Positions 42,614 through 51,689 of a stretch of DNA of 64,000 nt are shown one piece after another. Location of the stretch: contig NZ_MBTF01000010.1 of the NCBI RefSeq assembly GCF_002013915.1, positions 45,161 through 109,160 on the forward strand, given 5' to 3'. Below the pieces are notes generated by a model, which saw only the letters and a program-made list of their open reading frames with translations, was not told the DNA's origin and searched no databases. The stretch comes from Mucilaginibacter pedocola (GTDB lineage: Bacteria; Bacteroidota; Bacteroidia; Sphingobacteriales; Sphingobacteriaceae). Within the stretch, counting starts at the first letter, position 1. Each line of letters begins with the position of its first letter. The position numbers were made by a program, and so were the translations under genes.

Positions 42614-43390
42614 ATGACCATTAACTGCATTGCCGTTGACGACGAGCCGCTTGCCCTCGGCTTAGTGTGCGCCTTTATTGAGCAAACCCCTTTTCTGAAA
42701 CTGGTGGGCAAATACGGCAGCGCGGTAGAAGCCCTTGGCGGCTTGCAGGCCAACAAGGTGGAACTGATATTTTTAGATATACAGATGCCCAACCTCAACG
42801 GCATCGAACTGGCGCGCGTACTGGATGCCCGCGGGCCTAACAAACCCCGCATTATTTTCACCACGGCCTATAACCAATTTGCGTTGGAGGGCTATAAAGT
42901 AGATGCCCTGGATTATTTGCTGAAACCTTTTAATTACGAAGAGTTCCTCCACGCCGCCAATAAGGCATTGGCTTACGCCGAATTGGTACATAAATCTAAC
43001 AACGCCGCCCCCGCAGCAAGCGCCCCCGCTGCTGAAGCGGCTGCCCCCGCCCCGGCCGAACATGTGGAAGATGATTACCTTTTTGTAAAAGTGGAGTACC
43101 AGTTGGTGCGCATTGCCCTGAGCGATATCCTCTACCTCGAAAGCCTGAAGGATTACGTAAAAATATACCTCAAAAGTTCTGATAAAGCCATCCTCACCCT
43201 AAGCAGTCTGAAGGCACTGGAAGAAAAACTACCCGCCAAACGTTTCATGCGCGTGCACCGCTCGTACATTGTATCACTTGATAAAATAAACTCCATTACC
43301 CGCAACGCCCTGCAAATAGGGAAGATAAACATTACCGTTGGGGACCAGTATAAGGATGCGTTTGGAGCTTTTTTGAGCAGGTGGGTTTAG
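42614..43390 (+). CDS. LytTR-family response regulator
   Basis: A 258-residue regulator: receiver domain (1-120) with phosphoacceptor Asp in LIFLDIQMPNLNG and Lys in YLLKPF, an unusual Ala/Pro-rich linker (about 133-155, AAPAASAPAAEAAAPAPAEH), then a LytTR DNA-binding domain (160-258; VRIALSDILYLESLKDYVKI and RFMRVHRSYIVSLDKI). LytTR domains bind direct repeats 21-22 bp apart; such a repeat lies at 41328 upstream of the divergent receptor. Partner of the preceding kinase. Confidence 0.93.
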   Translation: MTINCIAVDDEPLALGLVCAFIEQTPFLKLVGKYGSAVEALGGLQANKVELIFLDIQMPNLNGIELARVLDARGPNKPRIIFTTAYNQFALEGYKVDALDYLLKPFNYEEFLHAANKALAYAELVHKSNNAAPAASAPAAEAAAPAPAEHVEDDYLFVKVEYQLVRIALSDILYLESLKDYVKIYLKSSDKAILTLSSLKALEEKLPAKRFMRVHRSYIVSLDKINSITRNALQIGKINITVGDQYKDAFGAFLSRWV

Positions 43391-43401
43391 GTTTTTAATC
43401 A

Positions 43402-43549
43402 CTGGTCGAAGTTTATAACTTCGACTTAAAATGGCTTAAGCTTTCAGCTTAAGGACATTAAGTCTGTCACCAATCAACTATCCGCATACCGAAAGCTGTA
43501 AGCTTTCATTGTTTTAGGTCGAAGTTACGCTGCGCTAAACTTCAACCAG
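43402..43549. repeat. GGTCGAAGTT repeat with inverted ends, copy 1
   Basis: Ends CTGGTCGAAGTT (43402-43413) and AACTTCAACCAG (43538-43549) are inverted at 11 of 12 positions. The right part, GGTCGAAGTTACGCTGCGCT then AAACTTCAACCAG (43517-43549), recurs at 44273-44307. It lies immediately downstream of the gene at 43573. Confidence 0.65.
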
Positions 43550-43572
43550 CATCAGGCAGCTTCTTTTAATAC

Positions 43573-44241
43573 TTAATTTCCAAAGAAGAATCGGTTTGTT
43601 TCTGCTGAAAAGGCAAACCGTTTATCATATAAATAACTATACTTCGAATCGATAAAGATCTCACTAGCATAGCTACCTTTCGGAGGTTTAAGACCAAGGC
43701 TAAACCTTAGCGGAACGAGTTTGCAGTTCAGGGTATCTACATAAAACGCTTTGGGTTTTAAAACAAAATTTCCTGACTTATCCAGTGGAGGATGGAAATC
43801 TTCCCAGGTTGATCTTCCCGGAAAGATGACCACATAATATTTCCCTTTAAATTTTACGGAACTATAAACAGCATCGAAAAATAAGGAGTCGGGTTTAGAA
43901 AATGTCGCCACCGTTTTTAGTTTGGCTGCACCTTTAAAAACAAGTTGCGTACCATTAATGCGGTAAGGCAGGTTCTGTGTATTATAAATAATTTCAAGCT
44001 TGAATGCAGTGTGCGCTATGCCGTCCGAGGTGCCATCTTGTAATACATTCCCGATGCGATATTTTAATATAAGCGCATTGGGCTTCGAAAAAGGAACTGC
44101 TGCATAACTCACCTTGATACTGTCGGTGAAGTTATTTTGGGTAGGCGTTGCACTACAAAAACTTAACCGGCATGTTGCAATTAAAAAGCACAGCAATGTG
44201 CCCCACCACCCATATGATATTTTATAGTTCTTAAAGGCCAT
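43573..44241 (-). CDS. Hypothetical exported protein bracketed by repeats
   Basis: A 222-residue protein with an N-terminal hydrophobic segment (WWGTLLCFLIATCRLSFCSA) that is a signal peptide or anchor. The rest is beta-rich and without a recognised motif. It is flanked on both sides by copies of the same palindromic repeat (43517-43549 and 44273-44307), which suggests it may have arrived or been duplicated as a cassette. Codon use looks AT-richer than in the LytTR genes next to it. Confidence 0.55.
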   Translation of the reverse strand: MAFKNYKISYGWWGTLLCFLIATCRLSFCSATPTQNNFTDSIKVSYAAVPFSKPNALILKYRIGNVLQDGTSDGIAHTAFKLEIIYNTQNLPYRINGTQLVFKGAAKLKTVATFSKPDSLFFDAVYSSVKFKGKYYVVIFPGRSTWEDFHPPLDKSGNFVLKPKAFYVDTLNCKLVPLRFSLGLKPPKGSYASEIFIDSKYSYLYDKRFAFSAETNRFFFGN

Positions 44242-44272
44242 GGCTTGCCAGCAAATTCAATTGTTCCCCTAA

Positions 44273-44307
44273 CTGTTCGAAGTTACGCCGCGCTAAACTT
44301 CAACCAG
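44273..44307. repeat. GGTCGAAGTT palindromic repeat, copy 2
   Basis: CTGTTCGAAGTTACGCCGCG then CTAAACTTCAACCAG; a 31-base segment differs from 43519-43549 at one position and folds into a hairpin. It overlaps the last codons of the small membrane protein at 44293. Confidence 0.65.
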
Positions 44308-44523
44308 TGTTTTTGGGTTATTATCCCCTAACCTCAAGCCGGCTTTTTCCTTCATCATCAATCCCACCCCTATCATTAAAAACGAACCGAATGTTGGATA
44401 AAGCACCACGAAAGTTTGGTGTACGCCTTTTACAGATAGCACCAGCGCCATAAAGATATGCAATGTGGATATAACAACTATGCCTACTGTGCCGAGGACG
44501 AAGAATGGATGAAGCTTTTTCAT
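44293..44523 (-). CDS. Small two-helix membrane protein
   Basis: A 76-residue protein with two transmembrane helices (about residues 8-30 and 37-57) and a short polar tail (GLRLGDNNPKTLVEV). Its last five codons overlap the palindromic repeat copy 2, so the C-terminus may have been altered by repeat insertion. Family unknown. Confidence 0.5.
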   Translation of the reverse strand: MKKLHPFFVLGTVGIVVISTLHIFMALVLSVKGVHQTFVVLYPTFGSFLMIGVGLMMKEKAGLRLGDNNPKTLVEV

Positions 44524-44929
44524 TTTGCTTTTTTTGGGTTATGATATTTAGATATCGATCAGGGAGAAAAGTTACAACTCGGTCCATCCACGCGTCAAGG
44601 CTTAACTGAGAATATGTTAGTTATCAAACGCCCAACACAACAATCAAATATCTCATTATCAATTATTTAACAATTAAAAATAGAAAATAAAAAAAAAGGT
44701 TAACACAATAAGGCCCACCAAAATACATAACTTCATATTTATCAATAATTTACCGACAAAAGGATCACAAAATGTGTTAAGTTATGTTAACCCTGATCTC
44801 ACTCAACAGCATAGGCATCTTCCCCCTCGCTCGGCACTTTAACCCTTGGAAAAACGCCGGGAATAAATAATCCTCCACCCCGTCACCAATTACAATAAAC
44901 TTCGTCATATTTGTGTTATACCAACAGAT
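44524..44929. other. 406-base stretch without a supported gene
   Basis: AT-rich sequence with poly-A tracts. It contains an 8-bp inverted repeat GGTTAACA (44698-44705) and TGTTAACC (44785-44792), 79 bases apart, and CATATTTG (44908-44915), a 7-of-8 match to a -7 element 14 bases before the e(P4) gene. A minus-strand ORF at 44777-45004 overlaps that gene and is not credible. Confidence 0.5.
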
Positions 44930-45751
44930 ATGAAGAAGACCATTGCCCCCCTTGTAGCTGTGCTTATTTTGGTAAGCGCCTGCTCTACCCAAAAGAAAAC
45001 GCAACCCTTAAGCATTGCCAATGGCGGCAAGGTGTGGTCGTCGGCATGGCAGCAGCGTTCTGCCGAGTATAAGGCGCTTTGTTTCCAGGCGTACAATTTG
45101 GCCAAAATGCGCCTGAATGAAGCCATTCGTACCGAAGGCTCTAAACCTTTCGCGGTGGTTACCGATATCGATGAAACCCTGTTGGATAACAGCCCCTATG
45201 ATGCCGCCCGTGCCGATTCTAATTTAGAATATACACCTGCCACCTGGAAAGCGTGGACCAACAAAGCCGCTGCTGATACGGTACCCGGAGCACCTGCCTT
45301 TTTTAAATATGCAGCATCAAAAGGCGTAACGGTTTTCTACATCACCAACCGCGATGAGGACGAAAAAGCCGCTACCATCCAAAACCTGCAAAAGTTTGGT
45401 TTACCCAATACCGATAATGAGCATGTGTTGATGAAACAAGGCACATCGAGCAAAGAGAGCCGCCGCCAAAGCGTACTTTCTACCTACAACATTGTATTGC
45501 TCTGCGGCGATAACCTGCCCGATTTTGATGCGTTGTACGATAGCCTAAAAGAAAAACGCCAAACTGAAGCAAGCCGCATGGCGGTTACCGAAAGGTTGAA
45601 GAAAGAGTTTGGCAATAAGTACATTGTGATACCTAACCCAAGCTACGGCGACTGGGAGAGCGTGCTGTTCGACAATAAAGGCGGAAGCCTCACCGGTGCG
45701 CAAAAGGATTCTACCATTCGCGCTAAGGTAAAATTCGATAAGCCCCAATAA
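44930..45751 (+). CDS. 5'-nucleotidase, lipoprotein e(P4) family (class B acid phosphatase)
   Basis: A 273-residue outer-membrane or periplasmic lipoprotein, lipobox LVSACSTQ (Cys18). HAD catalytic motif AVVTDIDETLLDNSPYDA provides the nucleophile and acid Asp; FYITNRDEDEK and LLCGDNLPDFDALYD supply motifs II and IV. e(P4) enzymes dephosphorylate NMN and nucleotides for uptake. It precedes the epimerase gene by about 70 bases and may be co-transcribed. Confidence 0.92.
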   Translation: MKKTIAPLVAVLILVSACSTQKKTQPLSIANGGKVWSSAWQQRSAEYKALCFQAYNLAKMRLNEAIRTEGSKPFAVVTDIDETLLDNSPYDAARADSNLEYTPATWKAWTNKAAADTVPGAPAFFKYAASKGVTVFYITNRDEDEKAATIQNLQKFGLPNTDNEHVLMKQGTSSKESRRQSVLSTYNIVLLCGDNLPDFDALYDSLKEKRQTEASRMAVTERLKKEFGNKYIVIPNPSYGDWESVLFDNKGGSLTGAQKDSTIRAKVKFDKPQ

Positions 45752-45819
45752 GCTAAAATTTGAAACAGGATGATGATGGATTTGTTGCTACCTTTAACTC
45801 AAACAAAACCTTTCTCTCC

Positions 45820-46686
45820 ATGACTATCCTCGAAAACGAATTCCTTAAAGTTGCCATAGATGCCAAAGGCGCGCAATTAAGTTCGCTACGCAACAAGGTT
45901 ACCGGTACCGAACATATGTGGCAGGCCGATGCCGATGTATGGCCCTGGCACGCGCCAAACCTGTTCCCCATTGTAGGCGGGTTGAAGAATGACCAACTGC
46001 ATGTGAACGGAAATGACTACCCCATGAAACGCCATGGCTTTGCGCGCCTCTCGGAGTTTATTTTGCTGGAAAGCAGCGAGGCATCGGCAACGTTCTCGCT
46101 ACCAAATTCGGAGAAAACACTGGAGGTGTACCCGTATAAATTCGATTTCCAAGTGTTATACACGCTGATAGAGAATGCCCTGCGCATTACCTATAAACTC
46201 ATTAATAAAGATAAACAGCCTGTATATTTTTCGGTAGGCGGGCACCCGGCATTTAATGTGCCCTTCGGCCCCGACGAAAACTACGAGGATTACTATATCG
46301 AGTTTGAGGCCAGCGAAACACACCATTCACACCTGCTATCAAAAGAAGGCTTGTTTACCGGCGAAACTGCCGAAGTGGCCATCGAAAACCGCAGGCTTTA
46401 TTTAACCCGCGAATTGTTCGCTGCCGATGCGCTGGTGTTTAAGAATCTGCAGTCTCGCATGGTGACTATTAAAAGCGATAAGCACGAGCATAGCCTGGCA
46501 GTAGAGTTCCCGCATTTTAATTACTTAGGGCTTTGGGCAAAACCCGGTGCCGATTTTGTGTGCATTGAGCCATGGTTGGGTTGTGCCGATTCGGAAGGCG
46601 AACCGAAGGACATAAAAGACAAAGAAGCCATCCAAAAAGTAGCGGTCGGGCACGTGTTCGAGGCATCGTATTATGTGAGTTTATAA
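45820..46686 (+). CDS. Aldose 1-epimerase family protein
   Basis: A 288-residue galactose-mutarotase-fold protein. ATG 45820 (MTILENEFLKVAIDAKGAQL) is preferred to a TTG 60 bases upstream. Catalytic-type segments: APNLFPIVGGL, MKRHGFARLSEF, and YFSVGGHPAFNVPF with the conserved His, plus CIEPWLGCAD with the Glu near the C-terminus. It resembles the YeaD/LacX-like branch that acts on phosphorylated or unusual sugars. Probably cytosolic. Confidence 0.85.
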   Translation: MTILENEFLKVAIDAKGAQLSSLRNKVTGTEHMWQADADVWPWHAPNLFPIVGGLKNDQLHVNGNDYPMKRHGFARLSEFILLESSEASATFSLPNSEKTLEVYPYKFDFQVLYTLIENALRITYKLINKDKQPVYFSVGGHPAFNVPFGPDENYEDYYIEFEASETHHSHLLSKEGLFTGETAEVAIENRRLYLTRELFAADALVFKNLQSRMVTIKSDKHEHSLAVEFPHFNYLGLWAKPGADFVCIEPWLGCADSEGEPKDIKDKEAIQKVAVGHVFEASYYVSL

Positions 46687-46768
46687 AAATTTAAAGTTTT
46701 TTTAAGTTTAGTAAAACATTCATCGGCTTTTTACGATTATCCATAAAAACACTCAACAAGTTATCAAT

Positions 46769-47107
46769 ATGAAAAGGAAAATTTATCTATTCGCCGTTAC
46801 CATGCTGATGATGGTAGCATCATTCAGTGCCAATGCCGCAACTTTTACCGACGACAAAAAAGCCTTCAAAGAAGCTGCTGCTAACATGACCGACGAGCAG
46901 AAACATGCCCGTATAGAAGAAATTAAAGTTCGCGTTCAGGAGATCAAAGCAATGGACAAATCTGATTTGAACAAAGCTGAGAAACAAGAGCTGAAAGCCG
47001 AACTTAAAAGCCTGAAACACGAAGCGCAAGCTATGGGTGGCGGCGGTATCTACCTGTCAGTAGGTGCTATCATCATCATCATCCTGGTGTTGATCCTGAT
47101 CCTGTAA
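46769..47107 (+). CDS. Small secreted coiled-coil protein with C-terminal anchor
   Basis: A 112-residue protein: signal peptide to about residue 23 (SFSANAAT), a highly charged helix (residues 30-85, DEQKHARIEEIKVRVQEIKA and onward) with heptad-like spacing, a Gly4 hinge, and a C-terminal hydrophobic helix (YLSVGAIIIIILVLILIL). The layout suggests a membrane-anchored periplasmic coiled coil. No named family. Followed by a strong terminator. Confidence 0.7.
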   Translation: MKRKIYLFAVTMLMMVASFSANAATFTDDKKAFKEAAANMTDEQKHARIEEIKVRVQEIKAMDKSDLNKAEKQELKAELKSLKHEAQAMGGGGIYLSVGAIIIIILVLILIL

Positions 47108-47132
47108 TCAGTTTACAAAAATATCTATTTAC

Positions 47133-47166
47133 AAAAATGGCCGCGGATAACCCGTGGCCATTTTTG
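47133..47166. terminator. Bidirectional terminator
   Basis: AAAAATGGCCGCGG / CCCGTGGCCATTTTT with a 4-base loop; A and T runs on both sides serve the convergent genes. Confidence 0.75.
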
Positions 47167-47186
47167 TTTATGTTAGGTATCAAATT

Positions 47187-48059
47187 TCATTGGAACAGCT
47201 TAGCATATTGCGCAGGCAGTGCGGTTAGTGGTTTGATTTGTATACCTCTATAAAACACCTCCGCTGCTTCGCTCTGCACCTGTATCTTGCCGTTATCTAA
47301 AGCAGTCTCGGTACCATCTGCATTGGTGTAGCGCGAGTTTTGCAGTACCATTACCACCTTGCCATTTACAATGTGCAGGCTTTTGCCTTCAAAGCATATC
47401 AGCTCTATGGTATTCCATTCGCCGGCTGGTTTCTCCGCATTCTCCGAGCGCATGCAATAGTAGTTACCTCCTTTTTTAAACGGACGGAAAGGCTGGCTTT
47501 GGTCGGCAATAGCACTCATTACACCTTCGGGCGGGTACGAGCGTATATCAATTGCAGAACTTGCCTGGCACCAAAAATCCCCCATATGGCCTTCCATTAT
47601 CTGGAACTCCTGCGATAGCATCCACGAGCGCCAATACTCCGCCCCTGCCTCGCCCTGCGAATGGTACAGGATGCCCGAATCCTTCAGCAGGTCTTTACGG
47701 GGCTCGTATTTATCCTTGCCCCATTTCACTTGCAGCTTTAGATGGTAGTTTTTATAGGCTTGCTTAGTATACAAGCAACCATAAACTTCTCCGCTAACAC
47801 GAAGCACGGGGCCACCGGGCTCATTCAGCACCGAGAACACACCGAAACTATCTTTATTGTAACCAATGGGCGCTATCTCTTTACCGTTAGCATCTGTTGG
47901 TACTTTTCCATTATAGCCATTCTTATGGCGATAGCTCAGGTAGTTTTCCCATTTGCTCAGGTTCTTATCCAGTAGTGGCTCCCATTCGGATGGTGCACGC
48001 ATAGAAAATTGCGTGGCGCTAAGTAAAATTAAAAGGCTTAAGAGGTATACACGTTTCAT
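47187..48059 (-). CDS. DUF1080 (3-keto-disaccharide hydrolase) family protein
   Basis: A 290-residue secreted protein with signal peptide (LSLLILLSATQFSMRA). WEPLLDKNLSKWENYLSYRH opens the concanavalin-like DUF1080 fold; YHLKLQVKWGKDKYEPRK and DSGILYHSQGE are conserved in the family, members of which cleave 3-keto-glycosides or bind glycans. Divergent from an AraC regulator whose start codon is 108 bases away, which may control it. TACCTTCG upstream on the minus strand is a 7-of-8 -7 match. Confidence 0.87.
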   Translation of the reverse strand: MKRVYLLSLLILLSATQFSMRAPSEWEPLLDKNLSKWENYLSYRHKNGYNGKVPTDANGKEIAPIGYNKDSFGVFSVLNEPGGPVLRVSGEVYGCLYTKQAYKNYHLKLQVKWGKDKYEPRKDLLKDSGILYHSQGEAGAEYWRSWMLSQEFQIMEGHMGDFWCQASSAIDIRSYPPEGVMSAIADQSQPFRPFKKGGNYYCMRSENAEKPAGEWNTIELICFEGKSLHIVNGKVVMVLQNSRYTNADGTETALDNGKIQVQSEAAEVFYRGIQIKPLTALPAQYAKLFQ

Positions 48060-48166
48060 ATGGGTTTGATAAAGGTGAATGGTTTGTTTCTGTTAACATC
48101 GAAGGTATCGGTATTGGCGCCTTGCCTTCTTGTACAAAAACATTATTTTTCGGTACTTTTATAACA

Positions 48167-49003
48167 ATGAGAAGATACGTACTGCACAACCCTTTCAGTA
48201 TCTACCACTTCGAGGCCGCCGAATGGACGCATTCGGTGCATAAGCATACTTACTTTGAGGTGATATTTATTTTGAAAGGGAAGGGTATGCACCACATTAA
48301 TGGCTCAACTTTTGGCTATGAAGCAGGCGACGTATTCCTGTTAGGCCCCGAGGATTTCCATTACTTCGATATCGAAGAACTTACTGAGTTTTCTTTCGTG
48401 CGGTTCAACGAACATATTTCTAAGACTACAGCCGGTGATAAAGAGGCCGCCTGGCAACCTATCATTAAAACGCTGCTGAATACCTCATCGCAAAGCAGGG
48501 GTTCGATAGTAACTGATAAGGCAGAAAAACAAAAACTTCATCATTTGCTGGCTGTTTTAGAACAGGAGTGTGAGAATGAGCGGTCGCAATATTTCGAAGT
48601 AGTGCGCGATACCCTGATGCGCTCGATATTGGTAATACTGGCCAGAAGTTTATCGGGGCAGGATAGTGTGAAGCCCATCCTGAAAGAATCGGTAGAGCGG
48701 ATGCTAAGTTATGTAAAGGAACACATCAACAACCGCGGGGCCATCAAAATCGAAAGCCTTGCCGCAACCTTCAATTATGCGCCTGCCTATATTAGCCTGT
48801 TCTTTAAACGCCACACCGGCGAATCGCTGAAGCAATTCATCATCAAACACAAAATAAAACTAATAGAGGCACAGCTGCAATACGGGCAACGCTCGCTATC
48901 CGAAATTGCCTTCGAATTTGGCTACACCGACGAAAGCCATTTTAGCAAGCAATTCAGGAAATACACCGGCACTACGCCAAGCGCCTTCAGGAAAAATATT
49001 TGA
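48167..49003 (+). CDS. AraC-family transcriptional regulator
   Basis: A 278-residue regulator from ATG 48167; a TTG 45 bases upstream is less likely. N-terminal cupin sensor (about 1-150; HKHTYFEVIFILKGKGMHHI and AGDVFLLGPEDFHYF) and C-terminal double HTH (about 185-278; SLAATFNYAPAYISLFFKRH and SLSEIAFEFGYTDESHFSKQ). The cupin suggests a small sugar-like inducer. Likely target is the divergent DUF1080 gene, by position only. Confidence 0.9.
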   Translation: MRRYVLHNPFSIYHFEAAEWTHSVHKHTYFEVIFILKGKGMHHINGSTFGYEAGDVFLLGPEDFHYFDIEELTEFSFVRFNEHISKTTAGDKEAAWQPIIKTLLNTSSQSRGSIVTDKAEKQKLHHLLAVLEQECENERSQYFEVVRDTLMRSILVILARSLSGQDSVKPILKESVERMLSYVKEHINNRGAIKIESLAATFNYAPAYISLFFKRHTGESLKQFIIKHKIKLIEAQLQYGQRSLSEIAFEFGYTDESHFSKQFRKYTGTTPSAFRKNI

Positions 49004-49006
49004 TAC

Positions 49007-49753
49007 TTACTGGTAAATATTCTTCAGTTCGGCCTTGGCTTTCACAAACCATTCTTTGCTTGCCTTCTTTTCCATAGCGCTCAGGTGGGGTTGCTCATCC
49101 AGCATATCGGTAAAGATCTGCTCGGCATTTTCTATCCTATCCTGCCGTATTAAAAACAGCCCATATTGGTAGCGTTGCTCAAAGTACGAATAGCGGCCTT
49201 TCATGGCCTTAAACTCGGTTTCCGCGGCATCCAATTGCCCCAACTGCTCCAAAGCCATGGCGTAGGTAATATGCGCCTGCGAACGCGGGAACTGCGGTGT
49301 TTTGTAGAGCTTTTTGGCGATAGGTGTTACTTCGGCATAGCGCTGCTGTTTGTAATAGGCTATGATGAGTTGCGCCAAGACATGCTCGTTCTCGGCGAAG
49401 GCGCCCGTGAGGCTGGCGTTGTATATATCAACGGCCTTATCCGTTTGCCCGGCTTCCAAATAAGCATCGGCCAGCCTGATGCGGTTGGCAAAGGTATCGG
49501 TAAATCGCACCTCCTCTTCCAGCCGCTTTAGTTTAACGCCGGGATTGAATACCGAAGCCACATCAACCTTTGGCGCACTTACACGGCGATTGCCCCAAAC
49601 TTCCTGGTAAAGGTATATAATGGAGCCTATCACCGGCAAAAACAGCAGCATCCATATATACCTTTCGAACTTGCCGTTGCGGTAGGCATGGAATATACAG
49701 ATGGCCTGCAGGCCGCCAATAATGTAATAAGTGTATTCGTTTTGGAAAAACAT
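49007..49753 (-). CDS. TPR protein with N-terminal PLDc_N-type membrane region
   Basis: A 248-residue protein with two N-terminal transmembrane helices (GGLQAICIFHAYRNGKFERY, then IWMLLFLPVIGSIIYLYQEV), resembling the PLDc_N module, and a C-terminal set of about five TPR-like helical pairs (residues 85-240). Probably an inner-membrane scaffold facing the cytoplasm. It is convergent with the AraC gene (3-base gap). Confidence 0.78.
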   Translation of the reverse strand: MFFQNEYTYYIIGGLQAICIFHAYRNGKFERYIWMLLFLPVIGSIIYLYQEVWGNRRVSAPKVDVASVFNPGVKLKRLEEEVRFTDTFANRIRLADAYLEAGQTDKAVDIYNASLTGAFAENEHVLAQLIIAYYKQQRYAEVTPIAKKLYKTPQFPRSQAHITYAMALEQLGQLDAAETEFKAMKGRYSYFEQRYQYGLFLIRQDRIENAEQIFTDMLDEQPHLSAMEKKASKEWFVKAKAELKNIYQ

Positions 49754-49781
49754 GGGGCTATTGTGATAACTGTACCAAAAA

Positions 49782-49805
49782 TAAAAAAAAGCCGCATTTA
49801 GCGGC
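49782..49805 (-). terminator. Terminator downstream of the GH35 gene
   Basis: Minus strand GCCGC-TAAAT-GCGGC followed by nine bases of T with one A beyond. Confidence 0.75.
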
Positions 49806-49833
49806 TCTCTTTATCATGAATTTTCGATTATGC

Positions 49834-51672
49834 TTATTTAACCAATTCGCCCAATACAGAGTGGTTCAAGGTAGATAGTTCGGTATGACCGCTTTTCAAT
49901 TGGTCGAACACCACTACTTCGTTAACGCCTTTCTTCAACCATACGGCAGGCACGTAAAGCGTTTGCTGCGGGCCGATGTTCCAGTACCTGCCCAGGTTAT
50001 GCCCGTTGATGAATACAAAGCCCTTACCAAAGCCATGCATATCCAAATAGGTATCGCCAAGCCCGCGAAGCGAGAAGGTGCCGCGGTAAAGCGCAGGCTG
50101 CTCCAAATTATCTGCCGAAGCAATAGGCGTATACTTTGTGCCCGCCAACGACGAGAACGGGAAGCGGTACATTTTCCAACCCAATAATTCCTGTCCGTTC
50201 AGGGTAACCTTTTCGGTAATACCCTGGCGGTTATCTGTAAGGAAGGGTCCGTAATTGATGCGGCCGGTGTTCTCTACCAAAATATCCAATACAGCATTTG
50301 CCTCGGGGCTGTTCAGCTCCAGCGAATCCTGTTTAAGGCGGCGGTCTAAAACGCTAATGCGTTTGCCATTGAGGTATACGGTGGCATAGTCGCGCATCTC
50401 TTTTATCTTCAACAGGCCTTTGGCAGCATCTTTTAAGGTAGTGCGATATAAAACAAAGCCATAGCCCTGGTCAATATCCTCAAAGCTTTGCGGTTTTTCA
50501 GATTCTACCGGTACGGGCAGGTTGCTCAACAAATTGCTCTTGCCACTGAACTTGATCACCTCTAAAGCAAAGGTCATGCGTTTTTTGCCGGGCACATCGG
50601 GCAGGGTTTCGCCGGGTGGCAGGTGGCGGGCAATGACCTCGCGGAATTTGTAATACTTGGCCGTAGGCTCACCTGCCTCGTTCAGCGGTGCATCATAATC
50701 GTAGCTGGTTGTTTGGGGCGAATAAGCTTCGGTACGGTTCATATTGGCACCATTCATAAAATCGCGCGTGGTACCGCCGTGGAACATATACAGGTTAATG
50801 GAAATGCCCGCGCTTAATACTTCGTCCAGCTTCTTGGCATCGCTATCGGCATTAGTTCCGCTGTGTGCTCTCCCCCAGCTATCGAACCAGCCCGGGTACC
50901 ATTCGGCTATGTAGTAAGGGCCTTTCCCGTTGTGGTATTTGTTGATGAGTTCTTTTACCTTCTTCGGGTTATCCTCGCCATTTACCGCCGGCAAAAAGCC
51001 CGGTAGGTAACCGGCGGGCATTTGCGTTGCACCATCGCAGGTGAACAAAACGCCATCGAAACCGGCCTCGCGGAATATCTTTTCATTTTGGGCGAGATAT
51101 TGTTTATCGTTGCTGTACGATCCGTACTCGTTCTCTATCTGCACCATAATAATGTTGCCGCCGTGGGTGATCAGCAAAGGCGATAATTGCTTGCCCAATT
51201 GCAGTACGTAATTGCGGTAGGCATCCATAAATTTAGGGTCGAGGCTGCGTACTTTCAGGTCCTTATCCTTCAACAGCCACCAGGGGTAACCACCAAATTC
51301 CCACTCGGCGCAGGCGTAGGGGCTTGGGCGCATTACCACCCACATGCCTTCTTCTTTCGCCACTTGCGCAAAGGCAGCTATGTTTTTGTTACCGCTAAAA
51401 TCGTACTGGCCCTGCACCATTTCGTGCGCGTTCCAAAAAACGTACATACCAATGGTGTTGAGGCCCATGGCTTTGGCCATACGGATGCGTTCGCGCCACA
51501 TATCTTCGGGTATGCGGGTGTAGTGCATTTCGCCCGAAATGATTTGCATGGGTTTACCGTCCATCATAAAAGTACTATCGCCAAGGGCGAAAGTATGGGT
51601 AGCGGTTTGGGCATTACTTAGGGAAAGCCCGCCGAACAGCAAGGCAGAACAAATCAATAGTTTCTTCAACAT
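49834..51672 (-). CDS. Secreted GH35 beta-galactosidase
   Basis: A 612-residue exo-beta-galactosidase with signal peptide (residues 1-22, LSLSNAQ). The GH35 N-terminal box MDGKPMQIISGEMHYTRIPE, WRERIRMAKAMGLNTIGMYV and the acid/base Glu182 in VQIENEYGSY are clear; the nucleophile is Glu257 in YIAEWYPGWF. C-terminal beta domains (GFGKGFVFINGHNLGRYW) complete the usual architecture. It may act in the periplasm on galactosides released from plant polysaccharide. It is 17 bases downstream of parC and could be read from parC transcripts. Confidence 0.93.
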   Translation of the reverse strand: MLKKLLICSALLFGGLSLSNAQTATHTFALGDSTFMMDGKPMQIISGEMHYTRIPEDMWRERIRMAKAMGLNTIGMYVFWNAHEMVQGQYDFSGNKNIAAFAQVAKEEGMWVVMRPSPYACAEWEFGGYPWWLLKDKDLKVRSLDPKFMDAYRNYVLQLGKQLSPLLITHGGNIIMVQIENEYGSYSNDKQYLAQNEKIFREAGFDGVLFTCDGATQMPAGYLPGFLPAVNGEDNPKKVKELINKYHNGKGPYYIAEWYPGWFDSWGRAHSGTNADSDAKKLDEVLSAGISINLYMFHGGTTRDFMNGANMNRTEAYSPQTTSYDYDAPLNEAGEPTAKYYKFREVIARHLPPGETLPDVPGKKRMTFALEVIKFSGKSNLLSNLPVPVESEKPQSFEDIDQGYGFVLYRTTLKDAAKGLLKIKEMRDYATVYLNGKRISVLDRRLKQDSLELNSPEANAVLDILVENTGRINYGPFLTDNRQGITEKVTLNGQELLGWKMYRFPFSSLAGTKYTPIASADNLEQPALYRGTFSLRGLGDTYLDMHGFGKGFVFINGHNLGRYWNIGPQQTLYVPAVWLKKGVNEVVVFDQLKSGHTELSTLNHSVLGELVK

Positions 51673-51689
51673 ATCTCTTTCACAAATAA

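Noticed and set aside
44777..45004. 75-codon minus-strand ORF in the 44.5-44.9 kb gap
   Set aside because: Overlaps the start of the e(P4) lipoprotein gene and has no supporting features.
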